A DNA stretch of 64,000 nt from Campanula takesimana (Eukaryota; Streptophyta; Magnoliopsida; Asterales; Campanulaceae). The translations under genes were made by a program, and so were the position numbers. Below, piece after piece: positions 40,951-53,940 of this stretch. Position 1 is the first letter of the stretch, and each line of letters starts with the position of its first letter. The notes below the pieces were generated by a model that saw only the letters and a list, made by a program, of their open reading frames with translations, did no database searches and was not told where the DNA came from. Location: the NCBI GenBank assembly GCA_026119855.1, contig JAOWBW010001821.1, positions 62,001 through 126,000 on the forward strand. Direction: 5' to 3'.

Positions 40951-42468
40951 ATGGCCCAAGAAGGGAATGATGAAGCCTATTTGCCGCCACCGGGTTTTCA
41001 AGCATGGTTGGAGAAGAATGTGTTGGGTCAGATGAGGATTCAACAGGATGAGCTACTGGCTACACTTGTTCAGATGCAGAATCAGAATGGTAATGGGTCT
41101 CCTAACGGCAACCCCAACGGAAATCCCAATGGCAATCCGAACGGCAATCAGAATGGTAATGGGGCTCCCAACGGCAACCCCAACGGAAATCCCAATGGCA
41201 ATCTGAATGGCAACGAGAACAGAAATGGGGTTCCCAATCCTAATCCCAATGGCAATGGAAATCCGAATGGGAATGGCATCCCTACCACCAACTTGAATCC
41301 TAATGGTAGCAACACCATCGGCCAGAATCATCACCAAAACATCTATCCCCATGGTAATGTGGCTCATCCAGACTTCAGTGGCGTCCACCACCACTTCATC
41401 CCGAATCAAGTAAATTTCGCGGTGAACCCGTCTCAGTATCCGCCCGATTATAATGCCTTTGCTCAGTATATGAAAACTCTGTATCCGAATCAGCAACCCA
41501 ACGCCTATGGTGCGTTTGCTAGTGGTGCTTCTCCGTACAATCAAGGAACTTCCCAGGGGCAAGATCCTAACTTGGTCCGCCAAATGGAAGCATTCTACAA
41601 AGGCATCCCGTATGTGACTCTTACTAGAGCTGAGATTGAAATGAATGAAATGAAAGAAATGTTGAGAAAAGTCATGAATAAAGGAGAGTTTTCTGCATAT
41701 TCCTTGAAATTATCTCCGTTTGCTGTTCTGCCTCCTCAATTCAAAATGCCCGATATGGAGAAATTTGACGGTACAGGTTGCCAAATGGCCCACATGAAAT
41801 CTTATGCTCATGCAATGCAGTCCCGTAGGGCTAATGTTGGTGCTATGGCCTCCAACTTCCATTTGACTTTGGTGGGAGCCGCTAAGCAGTGGTTCATGAC
41901 TGTGGATGCCAACCTGATTGATAATTGGGGGAAGCTCGTGGATGAATTCCAGAAGCGGTTTAAAGATAACTCCACCTAGGAGAAGAGCCGCCGTGATCTC
42001 GATTCGTGTGCCCAGCGTGAGAAGGAATCCTTTTCTGAATTTGCAAGTAGATGGAGGAAGAAGGTTGGTCAAACTCTGGAGAGGCCCGACAGTGGCGAGC
42101 AAACTCGCATTTTCCTTAAGAATCTTCAGCCGGTGTATGCAGATAAGATGAAATATCTCCCGTTTCCGGATTTTGCTTCTATTCTAGATGTGGGTTCTCG
42201 TATCGATGAAGATGTCCGAACTGGGGTGATCAAGCTAGATCCTTCTCCTAGCTCCTACAGATTCCGACCCCCTGCTAAGGCCCCGACACCGGTTGTGAAC
42301 AGTGTTGCCATGACTCCTGCTCCTTTTTGGAACAACAATGTGGGACCTAGCCGGAACAGTTACAATAGGGCACCCCCATGTTATAATCAAGACGGGTCTG
42401 TGAACTCCATCAACAATCAGCAAAGGAATGGTAAAATTCGGAGAAAGAGGCAGTTTGATAAATTCAAC
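40951..42468 (+). pseudogene. gag: Gag of Tat copy 2, N-terminal and capsid part
   Basis: The first ATG is at 40951 (MAQEGNDEAYLPPPGF); the frame is open from 40903. Residues about 45-115 are an Asn/Gly/Pro repeat (PNGN units). Then comes a capsid-type domain: FKMPDMEKFDGTGCQMAHMK, VGAAKQWFMT, FSEFASRWRKKV, IFLKNLQPVYADKMKY. One in-frame TAG (41977-41979) splits it. The frame is cut at 42468 by the LARD and resumes at 51657. Gag assembles the particle. Confidence 0.9.
42464..42468. other. Target site duplication of the LARD, left copy
   Basis: TCAAC, repeated at 51652-51656. Confidence 0.9.
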
Positions 42469-43555
42469 TGACACGCCCTAAGTCCCGGGATTCCCTAATA
42501 GAACCTCGAACCTGGTGCGCGTAACTAATAAGAAACAAGAATCTAACGGGAAACAGGAACAATACCTATTAAAAACAAAACTGGCATGATATATATACTC
42601 AAGAGTAGGGAGCTAAGATAGCTCACACGAGTTCTAGACCAAGAAAATTAAAACCAAACAAGGTTACATACAGCGGAAGACATGCCTAGCAAATAAGCTG
42701 GCATCAAGAACTGTCTAGGGACAACAAATACTACCCTAATACAAGCCCAGAGTTTATTAATTCATACAAGATCGTCCTTACCAAAATATAAAAGGACACT
42801 AACTTCAAACAAGAATATCCTGCTGAGTAAATTCCCAGCTAAGTCGAGCCTCACTGCGTACTATCCCCTGCTTTCCTGGGGGGGGGGGAAACAATTAAAC
42901 AAATAAAGGGTGAGATAAATCTCAGTAAGCTATTAACATGCAACTATATGTCATGTTATCATGCAATACAAGTAGATACTCAACTAAACATATATCAAGT
43001 ATCATCAAGTAACAAGTATATGAGAGGTTAAGCCAACCCAACAAGTAATCAAGCTCAAGAAAGGTTCAGGTAACAAGTAGTCAAGTAGAGTGAGAGGCTA
43101 GACCAGCTCACCAAGATGCACATAGGCCTATCACGCATTGTACCTGAATCCTTCGTTATTCCTCCCAAGAATACCATTTGTTGTCGATGCTTTTCTAGCT
43201 GAGGACAACCAAGAACAAGAACAAGAACTGCTGTGCAGTATATAAGAAGACCTGGTAACCAGTGTCATCCACAAGAACAAGATCCACGTGGTGTTCAAGA
43301 CAATCGCATTCACTTAGGTCCGGCATATTGCTCTAACCAAGGAAGCTATGCCCTTACTATGACCGGTAGTAAGGGGTCAAGCGGAAATCATAGGGACCCG
43401 ATTGTCACTTAAACCCCAGCTCTCGCGACAAGCGTGAAGCTATATATTTTCGAACAAGCAAGGAGAACCAGCTGGACTCACACAAGAATGCACAAGTAGA
43501 TGTTTACTTGAACTACGAGAACAGAACTCAGTCCCTTATTAGTGGACTATTCTTT

Positions 43556-43669
43556 ATGCACCATGTAATCATGTATCATGTGCTCACGAGAATATGCACC
43601 ATGTAATTATGTATCATGTGCTTACGAGAATATGCACCATGTAGTCATGTATCATGTGCTCACGAGAAT
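43556..43669. repeat. Three 38-bp tandem repeats
   Basis: Units begin ATGCACCATGTA at 43556, 43594 and 43632. The same triplet is at 48803-48915 in the other LTR, so the array predates this insertion. Confidence 0.9.
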
Positions 43670-45332
43670 ACAAGTACACGTACGCAATTATTGCGAATAC
43701 AAACCAAGATAACAATGGCACATAAGGTGTCTATGTAACACGATCAATCCAAGTAAGAGTCCATTAATAACAGACTTCAGTCAAGTAGTAGGGTATATCA
43801 CTTTGTCACATGCCAAGTTTGCACGTACATATTCATATCACGTTTAACACATTAAAGTGTCTATCACGATACCCTTACTATCAAATAGAGCCCAACACCT
43901 TAGACTCTAAACATATAGTAGAATAGGTCACCTGGTACCTAGACACAGTCATACTTCACGTATATGTATCGTTAGTAATCGAATACATTTTCTAACACAT
44001 ATTGTCTTCTCTAGTTATTCTTATTAACTTAAATCGTAGTATTCATGATTATATGAATTATCTTCATATTACACTAGTCTCTATTTTCTTTAGGAACCCA
44101 TTTCAAGACAAGATATCTTCTTTATTCTTTATATACTTCATTGAGTATATATACGATTAAAACCGATCACTAGCACTTTAGTGTTTGTTCATAACACTTA
44201 TAATACACATGTATCAAATTCAAGTATGTAGTAGAGTTAATCATTCTCTATCTAGTTCCATATCCCAACTCTTTTGGTTATTCATACCATGTACCAATCA
44301 ATCAAGAAACCACATTCTATCAAGTAACTATATGCAAGATTTGCATATACACATCAAGGATCTTTCAAGTTTATTACCATACACCTATATTGGTGTCAAG
44401 GCACGTACAAGATTTTATAATCTTATATTCAAGTCTTAATCCAATTATTTGGATGTTCAAGTCATGTACAAGATTTTATTGTCTTATATTTCAAGTTACT
44501 GTCTCATCTTAAGACATTCAAGACATTCATGACATTTAAGACATTCAGGACATATACAAGATTTTATCATCTTATATCCAAGTTCTCAATCCATTTCTTT
44601 GGATGGTTAAACATGTACAAGAGTTAATTATCTTATACTTCAAGTTCAAGCAAGGTAGATGAATTATACATCTTTTACGAATTATTTTCAAATCCTTTTC
44701 TAGGACATTCAAGCTCTAGACATTAGTTGGTGTCCCTTAAGGTACACAAACATTAACTTCAAGACACATAAAAGAGTTACTACTCTTATACTCAAGTTAT
44801 CATTTAATTATGATTCAAGTCCACCTTTCATTTATTCACAAAGGGACTATTTTTCAATACTAGAGTGTTCTACAACACTCATCTAGGCCATCTAGGTAGT
44901 ACCCTAAACCTAGACCAAGAATACTTCGAGTTCAAATTAAGTAAATGAGCTATACTACTCATACTTACAAGTTCTTAATCCCCTACATAGGATATTCAAT
45001 CTCAAGTCATTGTTTTAATGCCCCTAAGGTGCACAATCATTGGCTTCAAGACAAGCATAACACATAAGTGCTTGTTCATAGCACTTTCAAGACATATAAA
45101 AGAGTTGTTACTCTTATACTTAAGTTCTCATTTGAGTTCTATAAGTGTCCATGTACAATACTAAGTTCTCATTTTAATTCAATGAGTATACACGTTTTAA
45201 AACCAAGTTCTGATGCCCCTAAGGTGTCATAACACTTGCTAGGACATCTTATACTAAGGTTATATACCTTAACTAGAGTTACTTCCAACTTATACAAACT
45301 TTAAAACAACATTCTGTTTTTCAGGTAACTGT

Positions 45333-45434
45333 GCGGTCGCCTAAAATTGCCTGTGCGGTCGCACACAAGCAGGTCAATTCCTTTGAAAAACCTTTCAGAA
45401 AGAGGGCGGTCGCCCAAGGGTTTTGTGCGGTCGC
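45333..45434. promoter_or_regulatory. Four GCGGTCGC dyads in two pairs
   Basis: Copies at 45333, 45355, 45406 and 45427 (spacing 22, 51, 21). The fullest is TGTGCGGTCGCACA. On the minus strand they lie about 40 bp upstream of a TATAAG-type TATA (45289-45296). The second LTR has the same array at about 50563-50670. Confidence 0.7.
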
Positions 45435-46408
45435 ACAAGGTACCAAAATGCGAAATTTTTATTTCTTTCCCAGGTTAAGAAATTTCCCGTCCCAAGCGTA
45501 GGAGTAACTTTTATTAACTCTTAGGCAATACCCAAAACATTATTTCAGGCTCAATTCATTTCTTTTACCGTCCCATAAATAATAGGACAATTTCCTTTTA
45601 TTCCAATTTAATATTTCACCGTCCCCAAAAGTATAAGTACAATTTTATAATATACTACTATAAACATTTAGGGATACTTCCATTCATTTCCCCGTACCCA
45701 AATAATGGTACAATTTTCTAACAATATTTAAGTCAAGTTACTATTTTACCGTCTCACGAATAGGAGTATAATTTTTCAGTATTTTCTCAAGTCATTTCCC
45801 AGGCCTTTTTGCAAGCCTATTCATTCTTTTAGTTCATACGAATACTCCCTTCGTACCAAATTTACAAGTATCACAAAAATTGCTTAAAACACAATTTTAA
45901 CAAGAACAAGTAGCGGGAATAACATATATGCATGTTATTACAAGTAAGGGGGAGTCAATAACTTACTAGTCAAAATTCAAGTTGACCCAAATTAATTTCT
46001 GATCGGCCTGGAACGCTCTATTCAACGCCACGAATATTTATCCGGGACCGGAATCACGAAGGAGGGATAATTAAGCTCGAGGAGTCGAGAATAGGAAGAA
46101 TCCTAAACTTAGCTTTTGGAACAGAAGGAGAGTACGAGAAAGATCTTGAGAATGAATGCCTTTCTCAGGCAAACAACCAGATATACTTGGAACTTCCAAG
46201 AATTGCAACTAGACCCCTCAAGTTCTATCTTTGACAAAAAGGCCCCTAAACTTTCAACTTTGACATTTAACCACCTTAACTTTCTAACGCAGTTAAATAA
46301 TTAACTCAAATAAAATAGCATATAAATATGCTAGCCAAGAATTTAACAAGCAAGTCAAAAATTAACAAATAAGTCAAATATTTAACGAGATTAAGGATGG
46401 GCGTTACA

Positions 46409-47719
46409 TCCTCCCCACCTTAAAGAAAATTCGTCCTCGAATTTTACTGATCAAGATTATAACATATATAATCAACAAATAGAACTCAAGAGCAATCAAG
46501 AATATACACATATACTCACAAATATTTCATGCAATCTAGATGTATCAATTATAACATCTAAACACATAATGTCAAGCAGACTCGATTAGTCAATCCACTA
46601 TATCGGTGAAACTTGACATATCCACTAGAAATCATAGAACTGGTCATATCCTCTAGATCACTGTAATACTAGTCAAATCCACTAGGCAATCTCAGATACT
46701 GAAGTCGTGGTTATCCATCGTTTCAATATTCAGAACTGACTTTACGTATATAAATCCATCAAGACAATCCATCGAAAGATGTAGCTCTCGGTGTCAAATA
46801 GTTAACAAGGGAGCTGCCTTCGAAATTCATTCATGAATCCCTAACAAGACCACGAAATCTCAAGAATACACGTACCTTGGTTGTTTCCACTTATAGGTCA
46901 ACACAGATACTCATTTCAGACATCCCACTACAAGGTAGATATATCCTCTATCAAGAAATTCTCAAGTTGCATCTTCAACTCGTTTAACTCAATCGAGGTC
47001 AAGAACATTAATCCAGGTGTCAGCACTGTATTCGCACTGTAACCACTCAAGATAATCCAAGTTTCTCATCAAGTAACAGGTATTACTCAGTAGAAATTCC
47101 ACTATCAATCACATAGGTTAAATACCCAGTACAATCTCAAGAACCCTTTCTAGACTTTCAATGCAAAACATATAGGTTATGCATAAATCTATCATGCTCA
47201 CATATATAATCAAGCATCTAGCATAGAAATAATTACCATCTATTGTGGTAAACAAGAATGACCTAACACATAGAAAGTCAAGTCATAACACGTAAGAGCC
47301 AAGCCACAACACGTATCACATTAATGTCCCATTTAGGTAACATGACCAAGTTAACATAGAACGTATAGGGTGTTATCACCCATACTTCTATCAAGCTCTT
47401 ATACACAACGATATCAAGCATGTAGTATATTACTAGAGAATACACTTCCACGCAATTCACGAGATAAGGACAAGCATGCTATATAGCACAAAACAATGTC
47501 CACAAGACAAGATAGATACGCCTAAGTCTTTGAAGACTCGCGCTCTCGATTCTCGAATCATCTAATCCAATTGGATCAACACTATCAACACCAGTCCTAT
47601 GCCTGGTATAACAACAAGTAACAAAGCACTCGGCGTCGAAAACACACCCAAGACTAACCCAACCTAGGCCATAGACCCTATCCAGGCTTAGAGCTAAACC
47701 ATAGCTCTGATACCACACT
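46409..47719 (-). other. LARD internal region, non-coding
   Basis: No protein domain in any frame. The two ends hold the purine tract (46409-46421) and primer site (47705-47716). Proteins for movement must come from another element. Confidence 0.8.
47705..47716 (-). other. Primer binding site of the LARD (initiator Met tRNA)
   Basis: Minus strand TGGTATCAGAGC, three bases inside the right LTR. A standard plant LTR-element primer site, not a tRNA gene. Confidence 0.93.
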
Positions 47720-50700
47720 GACACGCCCCAAGTCCCGGGATTCCCTAATAGAACCTCGAACCTGGTGCGCGTAACTAACAAGAAACAAGAATCTAACGGG
47801 AAACAGGAACAATACCTGTTAAAAACAAAACTGACATGATATATATACTCAAGAGTAGGGAGCTAAGATAGCTCACACAAGTTCTAGACCAAGAAAATTA
47901 AAACCAAACAAGGTTACATACAGCGGAAGACATGCCTAGCAAATAAGCTGGCATCAAGAACTGTCTAGGGACAACAAATACTACCCCAATACAAGCCCAG
48001 AGTTTATTAACTCATACAAGATCGTCCTTACCAAATATAAAAGGACACTAACTTCAAACAAGAATATCCTGCTGAGTAAATTCCCAGCTAAGTCGAGCCT
48101 CACTGCGTACTATCCCCTGCTTTCCTGGGGGGGGGGGAACAATTAAACAAATAAAGGGTGAGATAAATCTCAGTAAGCTATTAACATGCAACTATATGTC
48201 ATGTTATCATGCAATACAAGTAGATACTCAACTAAACATATATCAAGTATCATCAAGTAACAAGTATAGGAGAGGCTAAGCCAACCCAACAAGTAATAAA
48301 TCTCAAGAAAGGTTCAGGTAACAAGTAGTCAAGTAGAGTGAGAGGCTAGACCAGCTCACCAAGATGCACATAGGCCTATCACGCATTGTACCTGAATCCT
48401 TCCTTATTCCTCCCAAGAATACCATTTGTTGTCGATGCTTTTCTAGCTGAGGACAACCAAGAACAAGAACAAGAACTGCTGTGCAGTATATAAGAAGACA
48501 TGGTAACCAGTGTCATACACAAGAACAAGATCCACGTGGTGTTCAAGACAATCGCATTCACTTAGGTCAGGCTTATTGCTCTAACCAAGGAAGCTATGCC
48601 CTTACTATGGCCGGTAGTAAGGGGTCAAGCAAAAATACATAGGGACCTGATTGTCACTTAAACCCCATCTCTCGCGACAAGCGTGAACCTATATATTTTC
48701 GAACAAGCAAGGAGAACCAGCTGGACTCACACAAGAATGCACAAGTAGATGTTTACTTGAACTACGAGAACAGAACTCAGTCCCTTATAGTGGACTATCT
48801 TTATGCACCATGTAATCATGTATCATGTGCTCACGAGAATATGCACCATGTATTATGTATCATGTGCTTACGAGAATATGCACCATGTAGTCATGTATCA
48901 TGTGCTCACGAGAATACAAGTACACGTACGCAATTATTGCGAATACAAACCAAGATAACAATGGCACATAAGGTGTCCATGTAACACGATCAATCCAAGT
49001 AAGAGTCCATTAATAACAGACTTCAGTCAAGTAGTAGGGTATATCACTTGTCACATGCCAAGTTTGCACGTACATATTCATATCACGTTTAACACATTAA
49101 AGTGTCTATCACGATACCCTTACTATCAAATAGAGCCCAACACCTTAGACTCTAAACATATAGTAGAATAGGTCACCTGGTACCTAGACACAGTCATACT
49201 TCACGTATATGTATCGTTAGTAATCGAATACATTTTCTAACACATATTGTCTTCTCTAGTTATTCTTATTAACTTAAATCGTAGTATTCATGATTATATG
49301 AATTATCTTCATATACACTAGTCCCTATTTTCTTTAGGAACCCATTTCAAGACAAGATATCTTCTTTATTCTTTATATACTTCATTGAGTATATACACGA
49401 TTAAAACCGATCACTAGCACTTCAGTGTTTGTTCATAACACTTATAATACACATGTATCAAATTCAAGTATGTAGTAGAGTTAATCATTCTCTATCTAGT
49501 TCCATATCCCAACTCTTTTGGTTATTCATACCATGTACCAATCAATCAAGAAACCACATTCTATCAAGTAACTATATGCAAGATTTGCTTATACACATCA
49601 AGGATCTTTCAAGTTTATTACCATACACCTATATTGGTGTCAAGGCACGTACAAGATTTTATAATCTTATATTCAAGTCTTAATCCAATTATTTGGATGT
49701 TCAAGTCATGTTATTGTCTTATATTTCAAGTTACTGTCTCATCTTAAGACATTCAAGACATTCAGGACATTTAAGACATTTAGGACATATACAAGATTTT
49801 ATCATCTTATATCCAAGTTCTCAATCCATTTCTTTGGATGGTTAAACATGTACAAGAGTTAATTATCTTATACTTCAAGTTCAAGCTAGGTAGATGAATT
49901 ATACATCTTTTACGAATTATTTTCAAATCCTTTTCTTAGGACATTCAAGCTCTAGACATTAGTTGGTGTCCCTTAAGGTACACAAACATTAACTTCAAGA
50001 CACATAAAAGAGTTACTACTCTTATACTCAAGTTATCATTTAATTATGATTCAAGTCCACCTTTCATTTATTCACAAAGGGACTATTTTTCAATACTAGA
50101 GTGTTCTACAACACTCATCTAGGCCATCTAGGGTAGTACCCTAAACCTAGACCAAGAATACTTCGAGTTCAAATTAAGTAAATGAGCTATACTACTCATA
50201 CTTACAAGTTCTTAATCCCTACATAGGATATTCAATCTCAAGTCATTGTTTTAATGCCCTAAGGTGCACAATCATTGGCTTCAAGACAAGCATAACACAT
50301 AAGTGCTTGTTCATAGCACTTTCAAGACATATAAAAGAGTTGTTACTCTTATACTTAAGTTCTCATTTGAGTTCTATAAGTGTCCATGTACAATACTAAG
50401 TTCTCATTTTAATTCAATGAGTATACACGTTTAAAACCAAGTTCTGATGCCCCTAAGGTGTCATAACACTTGCTAGGACATCTTATACTAAGGTTATATA
50501 CCTTAACTAGAGTTACTTCCAACTTATACAAACTTTAAACAACATTCTGTTTTTCAGGTAACTGTGCGGTCGCCTAAAATTGCCTGTGCGGTCGCACACA
50601 AGCAGGTCAATTCCTTTGAAAAACCTTTCAGAAAGATGGGCGGTCGCCCAAGGGTTTTTGTGCGGTCGCACAAGGTACCAAAATGCGAAATTTTTATTTC

Positions 50701-51651
50701 TTTCACAGGTTAAGAAATTTCCCGTCCCAAGCGTAGGAGTAACTTTTATTAACTCTTAGGCAATACCCAAAACATTATTTCAGGCTCAATTCATTTCTTT
50801 TACCGTCCCATAAATAATAGGACAATTTCCTTTTATTTCAATTTAATATTTCACCGTCCCCAAAAGTATAAGTACAATTTTATAATATACTACTATAAAC
50901 ATTTAGGGATACTTCCATTCATTTCCCCGTACCACAAATAATGGTACAATTTTTCTAACAATATTTAAATCAAGTTACTATTTTACCGTCTCACGAATAG
51001 GAGTATAATTTTTCAGTATTTTCTCAAGTCATTTCCCAGGCACTTTTTGCAAGCCTATTTCATTCTTTTAGTTCATACGAATACTCCCTTCGTACCAAAT
51101 TTACAAGTATCACAAAAATTGCTTAAAACACAATTTTAACAAGAACAAGTAGCGGGAATAACATATATGCATGTTATTACAAGTAAGGGGGAGTCAATAA
51201 CTTACCTAGTCAAAATTCAAGTTGACCCAAATTAATTTCTGATCGGCCTGGAACGCTCTATTCAACGCCACGAATATTTATCCGGGACCGGAATCACGAA
51301 CGGAGGGATAATTAAGCTCGAGGAGTCGAGAATAGGAAGAATCCTAAACTTAGCTTTTGGAACAGAAGGAGAGTACGAGAAAGATCTTGAGAATGAATGC
51401 CTTTCTCAGGCAAACAACCAAGATATACTTGAAACTTCCAAGAATTGCAACTAGACCCCTCAAGTTCTATCTTTGACAAAAAGGCCCCTAAACTTTCAAC
51501 TTTGACATTTAACCACCTTAACTTTCTAACGCAGTTAAATAATTAACTCAAATAAAATAGCATATAAATATGCTAGCCAAGAATTTAACAAGCAAGTCAA
51601 AAATTTAACAAATAAGTCAAATATTTAACGAGATTAAGGATGGGCGTTACA
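47720..51651 (-). repeat. LARD 5' LTR (3932 bp)
   Basis: Near-identical to 42469-46408. It carries the same internal landmarks: G11 at 48127-48137, the dyad at 48159-48172, 38-bp repeats at 48803-48915, GCGGTCGC dyads about 50563-50670. Confidence 0.93.
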
Positions 51652-51656
51652 TCAAC
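51652..51656. other. Target site duplication of the LARD, right copy
   Basis: TCAAC, matching 42464-42468. Gag coding sequence resumes right after it. Confidence 0.9.
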
Positions 51657-52246
51657 GCTCCGTTGTCCACTATTTTCCAAGGATTGGTCGCCCAAGGGGT
51701 ATTGAAGCCGATAGAAGGATACCGCCCGCCTAATCCGCCTCCTAGGAATTGGGACGCAAACAAGTATTGTGCATACCACGTATCACCTGGTCATGCGACA
51801 GATGACTGTTGGAATTTGAGGCACACTCTACAAGACATGATTGACGACTGACTCATTTAGAAGCCACCCCAACTGAATGTGGTGACTAATCCTTTTCCGG
51901 GGATCCATATGATCGAGTTTGAAGAAAACTACTCAATGACTAGTTTTATAGTTCCAAAGAAGACTTTGAACTACACCGTAACTCCTGTAATCTCTGAAGA
52001 ATTTGAATGCCATATGATCTCTTGGGATTCGATCTTGTCTAGTGCTAAAGCCATTGAGGAACAAAAGGCCCCTTTTGAAAATGCCACTTGGATTGGTGGA
52101 AATGTGAATCACCTCACTCACTTGGGAAGAGCCTATCAGCCTCCAAATCCCGAGGCGAGTGAATTAGGAAAGGATAAGGAAGGAGCCCCTGCTCAGAAAG
52201 AAAAGGTCACCGAAAACCCGGTCTTAACCAGTTGAAGAAAACCCAG
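51657..52246 (+). pseudogene. gag: Gag C-terminus and linker to protease (Tat copy 2)
   Basis: After the LARD, the frame reads GLVAQGVLKPIEGYRPPNPP and the zinc-finger-like CAYHVSPGHATDDCWNLRHT LQDMID, split here at the length limit, the standard Tat Gag end. A TGA at 51849-51851 and a nearby TAG interrupt it. The following 51879-52235 stretch (PFPGIHMIEFEENYSMTSF) is in the same frame and links to protease after a frameshift near 52235. Confidence 0.82.
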
Positions 52247-53023
52247 GCTAATATATCCATTTGGGGTTTGCTTTCGTCTTCACAGGAGCACCGACACACG
52301 TTGGTTAAAGCTGTCACTCAAGCTGTCATTCCGATTGAGACTTCTCCCAATGACCTTGTCCACATGGTCGGCAACATTCATTTTGGGAATATTATCATGT
52401 TTACCGATCTCGATGCACCAAAAATTGGCCCTAATCATATCGAAGCTGTGCACATCACCGTCAGGGTTGGGGGTGAGCACTTGGCTCGTGTTTTGATCGA
52501 TAATGGCTCTTCAGTCAATGTTTGCCCCGCGCATGTTCTCGCAGATTTGGGAATTAAGATAACTGATTTGGCCCCGTCCTCTCAAGTGGTCCGTGCTTAC
52601 GATAGCACCAGTCGCTGTGTTTTGGGTGTTATCTCCCTCACTCTCACCATTGGCCCTCTTGTTATGCCAATTGAATTTCAAGTGATCGACATCAAGTCCT
52701 CATTCAGTCTACTCTTGGGACGCCCTTGGATACATAGAGTGAAAGGAGTAGCTTCCTCTTACCATCAGTGCATCAAGTTCATCCACGACAATCATGTTGT
52801 GGTAGTTCACGCCCAAGATGATGCGCAAGTCGGTGACCTCCCAATCTTGGGAATTGAGCACAAAGATACCGGCATTTTCTTGAGTGGTTTTGAAGTAATC
52901 CCACAAGCTCGGATCCATGCTATTGAATATGTCAAGGAGACCGATCTAATTGGTGGAAAAAGGACCAAGTATGGTGACGCGATGGCCTTGAATATGGTCA
53001 AGAAGATGAATTTCCTACTATGA
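52232..53023 (+). CDS. pol: Aspartic protease region of Tat copy 2
   Basis: Open over about 260 codons (the frame opens without ATG, as expected inside a polyprotein). The catalytic motif is LIDNGSSVNVCP (Asp at about 52499), with the flap-following LLLGRPWIH near 52710. It would cut Gag-Pol in the particle. It ends at TGA 53021-53023, one frame off from the next segment. Confidence 0.85.
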   Translation: MKKTQANISIWGLLSSSQEHRHTLVKAVTQAVIPIETSPNDLVHMVGNIHFGNIIMFTDLDAPKIGPNHIEAVHITVRVGGEHLARVLIDNGSSVNVCPAHVLADLGIKITDLAPSSQVVRAYDSTSRCVLGVISLTLTIGPLVMPIEFQVIDIKSSFSLLLGRPWIHRVKGVASSYHQCIKFIHDNHVVVVHAQDDAQVGDLPILGIEHKDTGIFLSGFEVIPQARIHAIEYVKETDLIGGKRTKYGDAMALNMVKKMNFLL

Positions 53024-53940
53024 TGGGACTTGGGAAAGAACAACAAGGGTGTGTTGAAGCCATCAAAGATGATGTTCTTGTTTTCATTCCTCCTCTCGGC
53101 TACAAGCCCACCCCTGCTGAAATCGCCGAAGCTACGCGTAAGAAAAGGGAGAGGAAGAAGGCTATCAAGAAAGGAGGGACCTATAAGCTCCCCCCGCTTC
53201 GTCCCTATGAAAAATCATGGAAGGGATACTTTGTTTGCAAAGGCGAGGATGTCGCGTACGTTATGCATCTTGAGCCAGTTACTGGCATTGGCAAAAAGCC
53301 CCCCGCAGGATGGGAGGTATTTGATGATGTTAAGATGGTCAATGAAAGCCTTGATTTGGACGGTTCCTATAAGCAACCGGATCTCGTTGCTCCATGGAAT
53401 ATTGATGAAGAAGATGATGTCTTCAAGTTTTTTGAAGGGTTCGGTCTTGAAGACGGACATGTGGTTATGATCGGGGATGGCACCGAAGAAGCGTATGACC
53501 CGATGAAGCACCTCAAGCCGGCAGTGGCACCACTTAATAAATGGTCCAAAACCACTAGCCCGCTCGCTACTATGGACACTCTCGTGGAGAAGTTTGGATA
53601 AGTTCGCCCTGATGGTCCCGCTTTTGAGTCCTTTATACTCTCTAATGTTGTTTCCGGGATTCCCGAAGATGACCTCACTGTCGAGGACCTTGACGCGGTC
53701 GCCGAGCTTGTACTTCCCTCTGTCGTGAATAAAATTTCCTCTATTTCCGCTTACTCCTTGGTTGCCAATATTTTAAATAATGATTTAACAAATGAAAATA
53801 TAACAACAAATGAAGTTAATCATGAATCTTTAAAAGACATAAGCCAAGATGAAAAAGATTATTTAACTGAGCTAAGCAGGTTAGCAAAACAGCGTGGGGA
53901 ACGAAAGTTAGAAGCCTATGGGGAAGATTTGTCCACCATC
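53024..53940 (+). pseudogene. pol: Linker between protease and RT (Tat copy 2)
   Basis: It starts with MGLGKEQQGCVEAI, a glycine-patch-like motif common after protease in Tat elements, then an acidic, poorly conserved region (IDEEDDVFKFFEGFGLEDG). An in-frame TAA lies at 53599-53601, and the frame continues beyond it. No enzymatic domain recognised. Confidence 0.7.

Larger units (their letters stand above)
42469..46408 (-). repeat. LARD 3' LTR (3940 bp)
   Basis: Plus-strand ends TGACACGCCC and GGGCGTTACA, near-inverted. It includes a G11 tract (42878-42888), TGAGATAAATCTCA (42911-42924), three 38-bp repeats (43556-43669), ACAAGATTTTATnnTCTTAT-type repeats (44400-44640) and four GCGGTCGC dyads (45333-45434). 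Confidence 0.93.
42469..51651 (-). mobile_element. LARD-like non-autonomous retrotransposon (9183 bp)
   Basis: Two long LTRs (3940 and 3932 bp) enclose only 1311 bp of non-coding DNA. Polarity is minus: a methionine-tRNA primer site (TGGTATCAGAGC on the minus strand, 47705-47716) lies next to the right LTR and a purine tract (AAGGTGGGGAGGA, minus, 46409-46421) next to the left LTR. A 5-bp TCAAC duplication flanks it. The end TTCGAGGACGAATTTTC before the purine tract resembles Del/Tekay chromoviruses, the likely parent. LTRs differ by scattered substitutions and small indels. Confidence 0.93.

Noticed and set aside
44185..44439. ORF conserved in both LARD LTRs (also at 49429)
   Set aside because: The LTRs are near-identical, so conservation carries no coding information. 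No domain is visible.
47705..47716. TGGTATCAGAGC (and GGTATCAGAGCC at 22122) as part of a tRNA gene
   Set aside because: These are primer binding sites next to LTR ends. No cloverleaf can be built around them.
42469..51651. Two near-identical 3.9-kb blocks read as a segmental duplication
   Set aside because: The TG/CA ends, primer site, purine tract and TCAAC target duplication show they are LTRs of one element.
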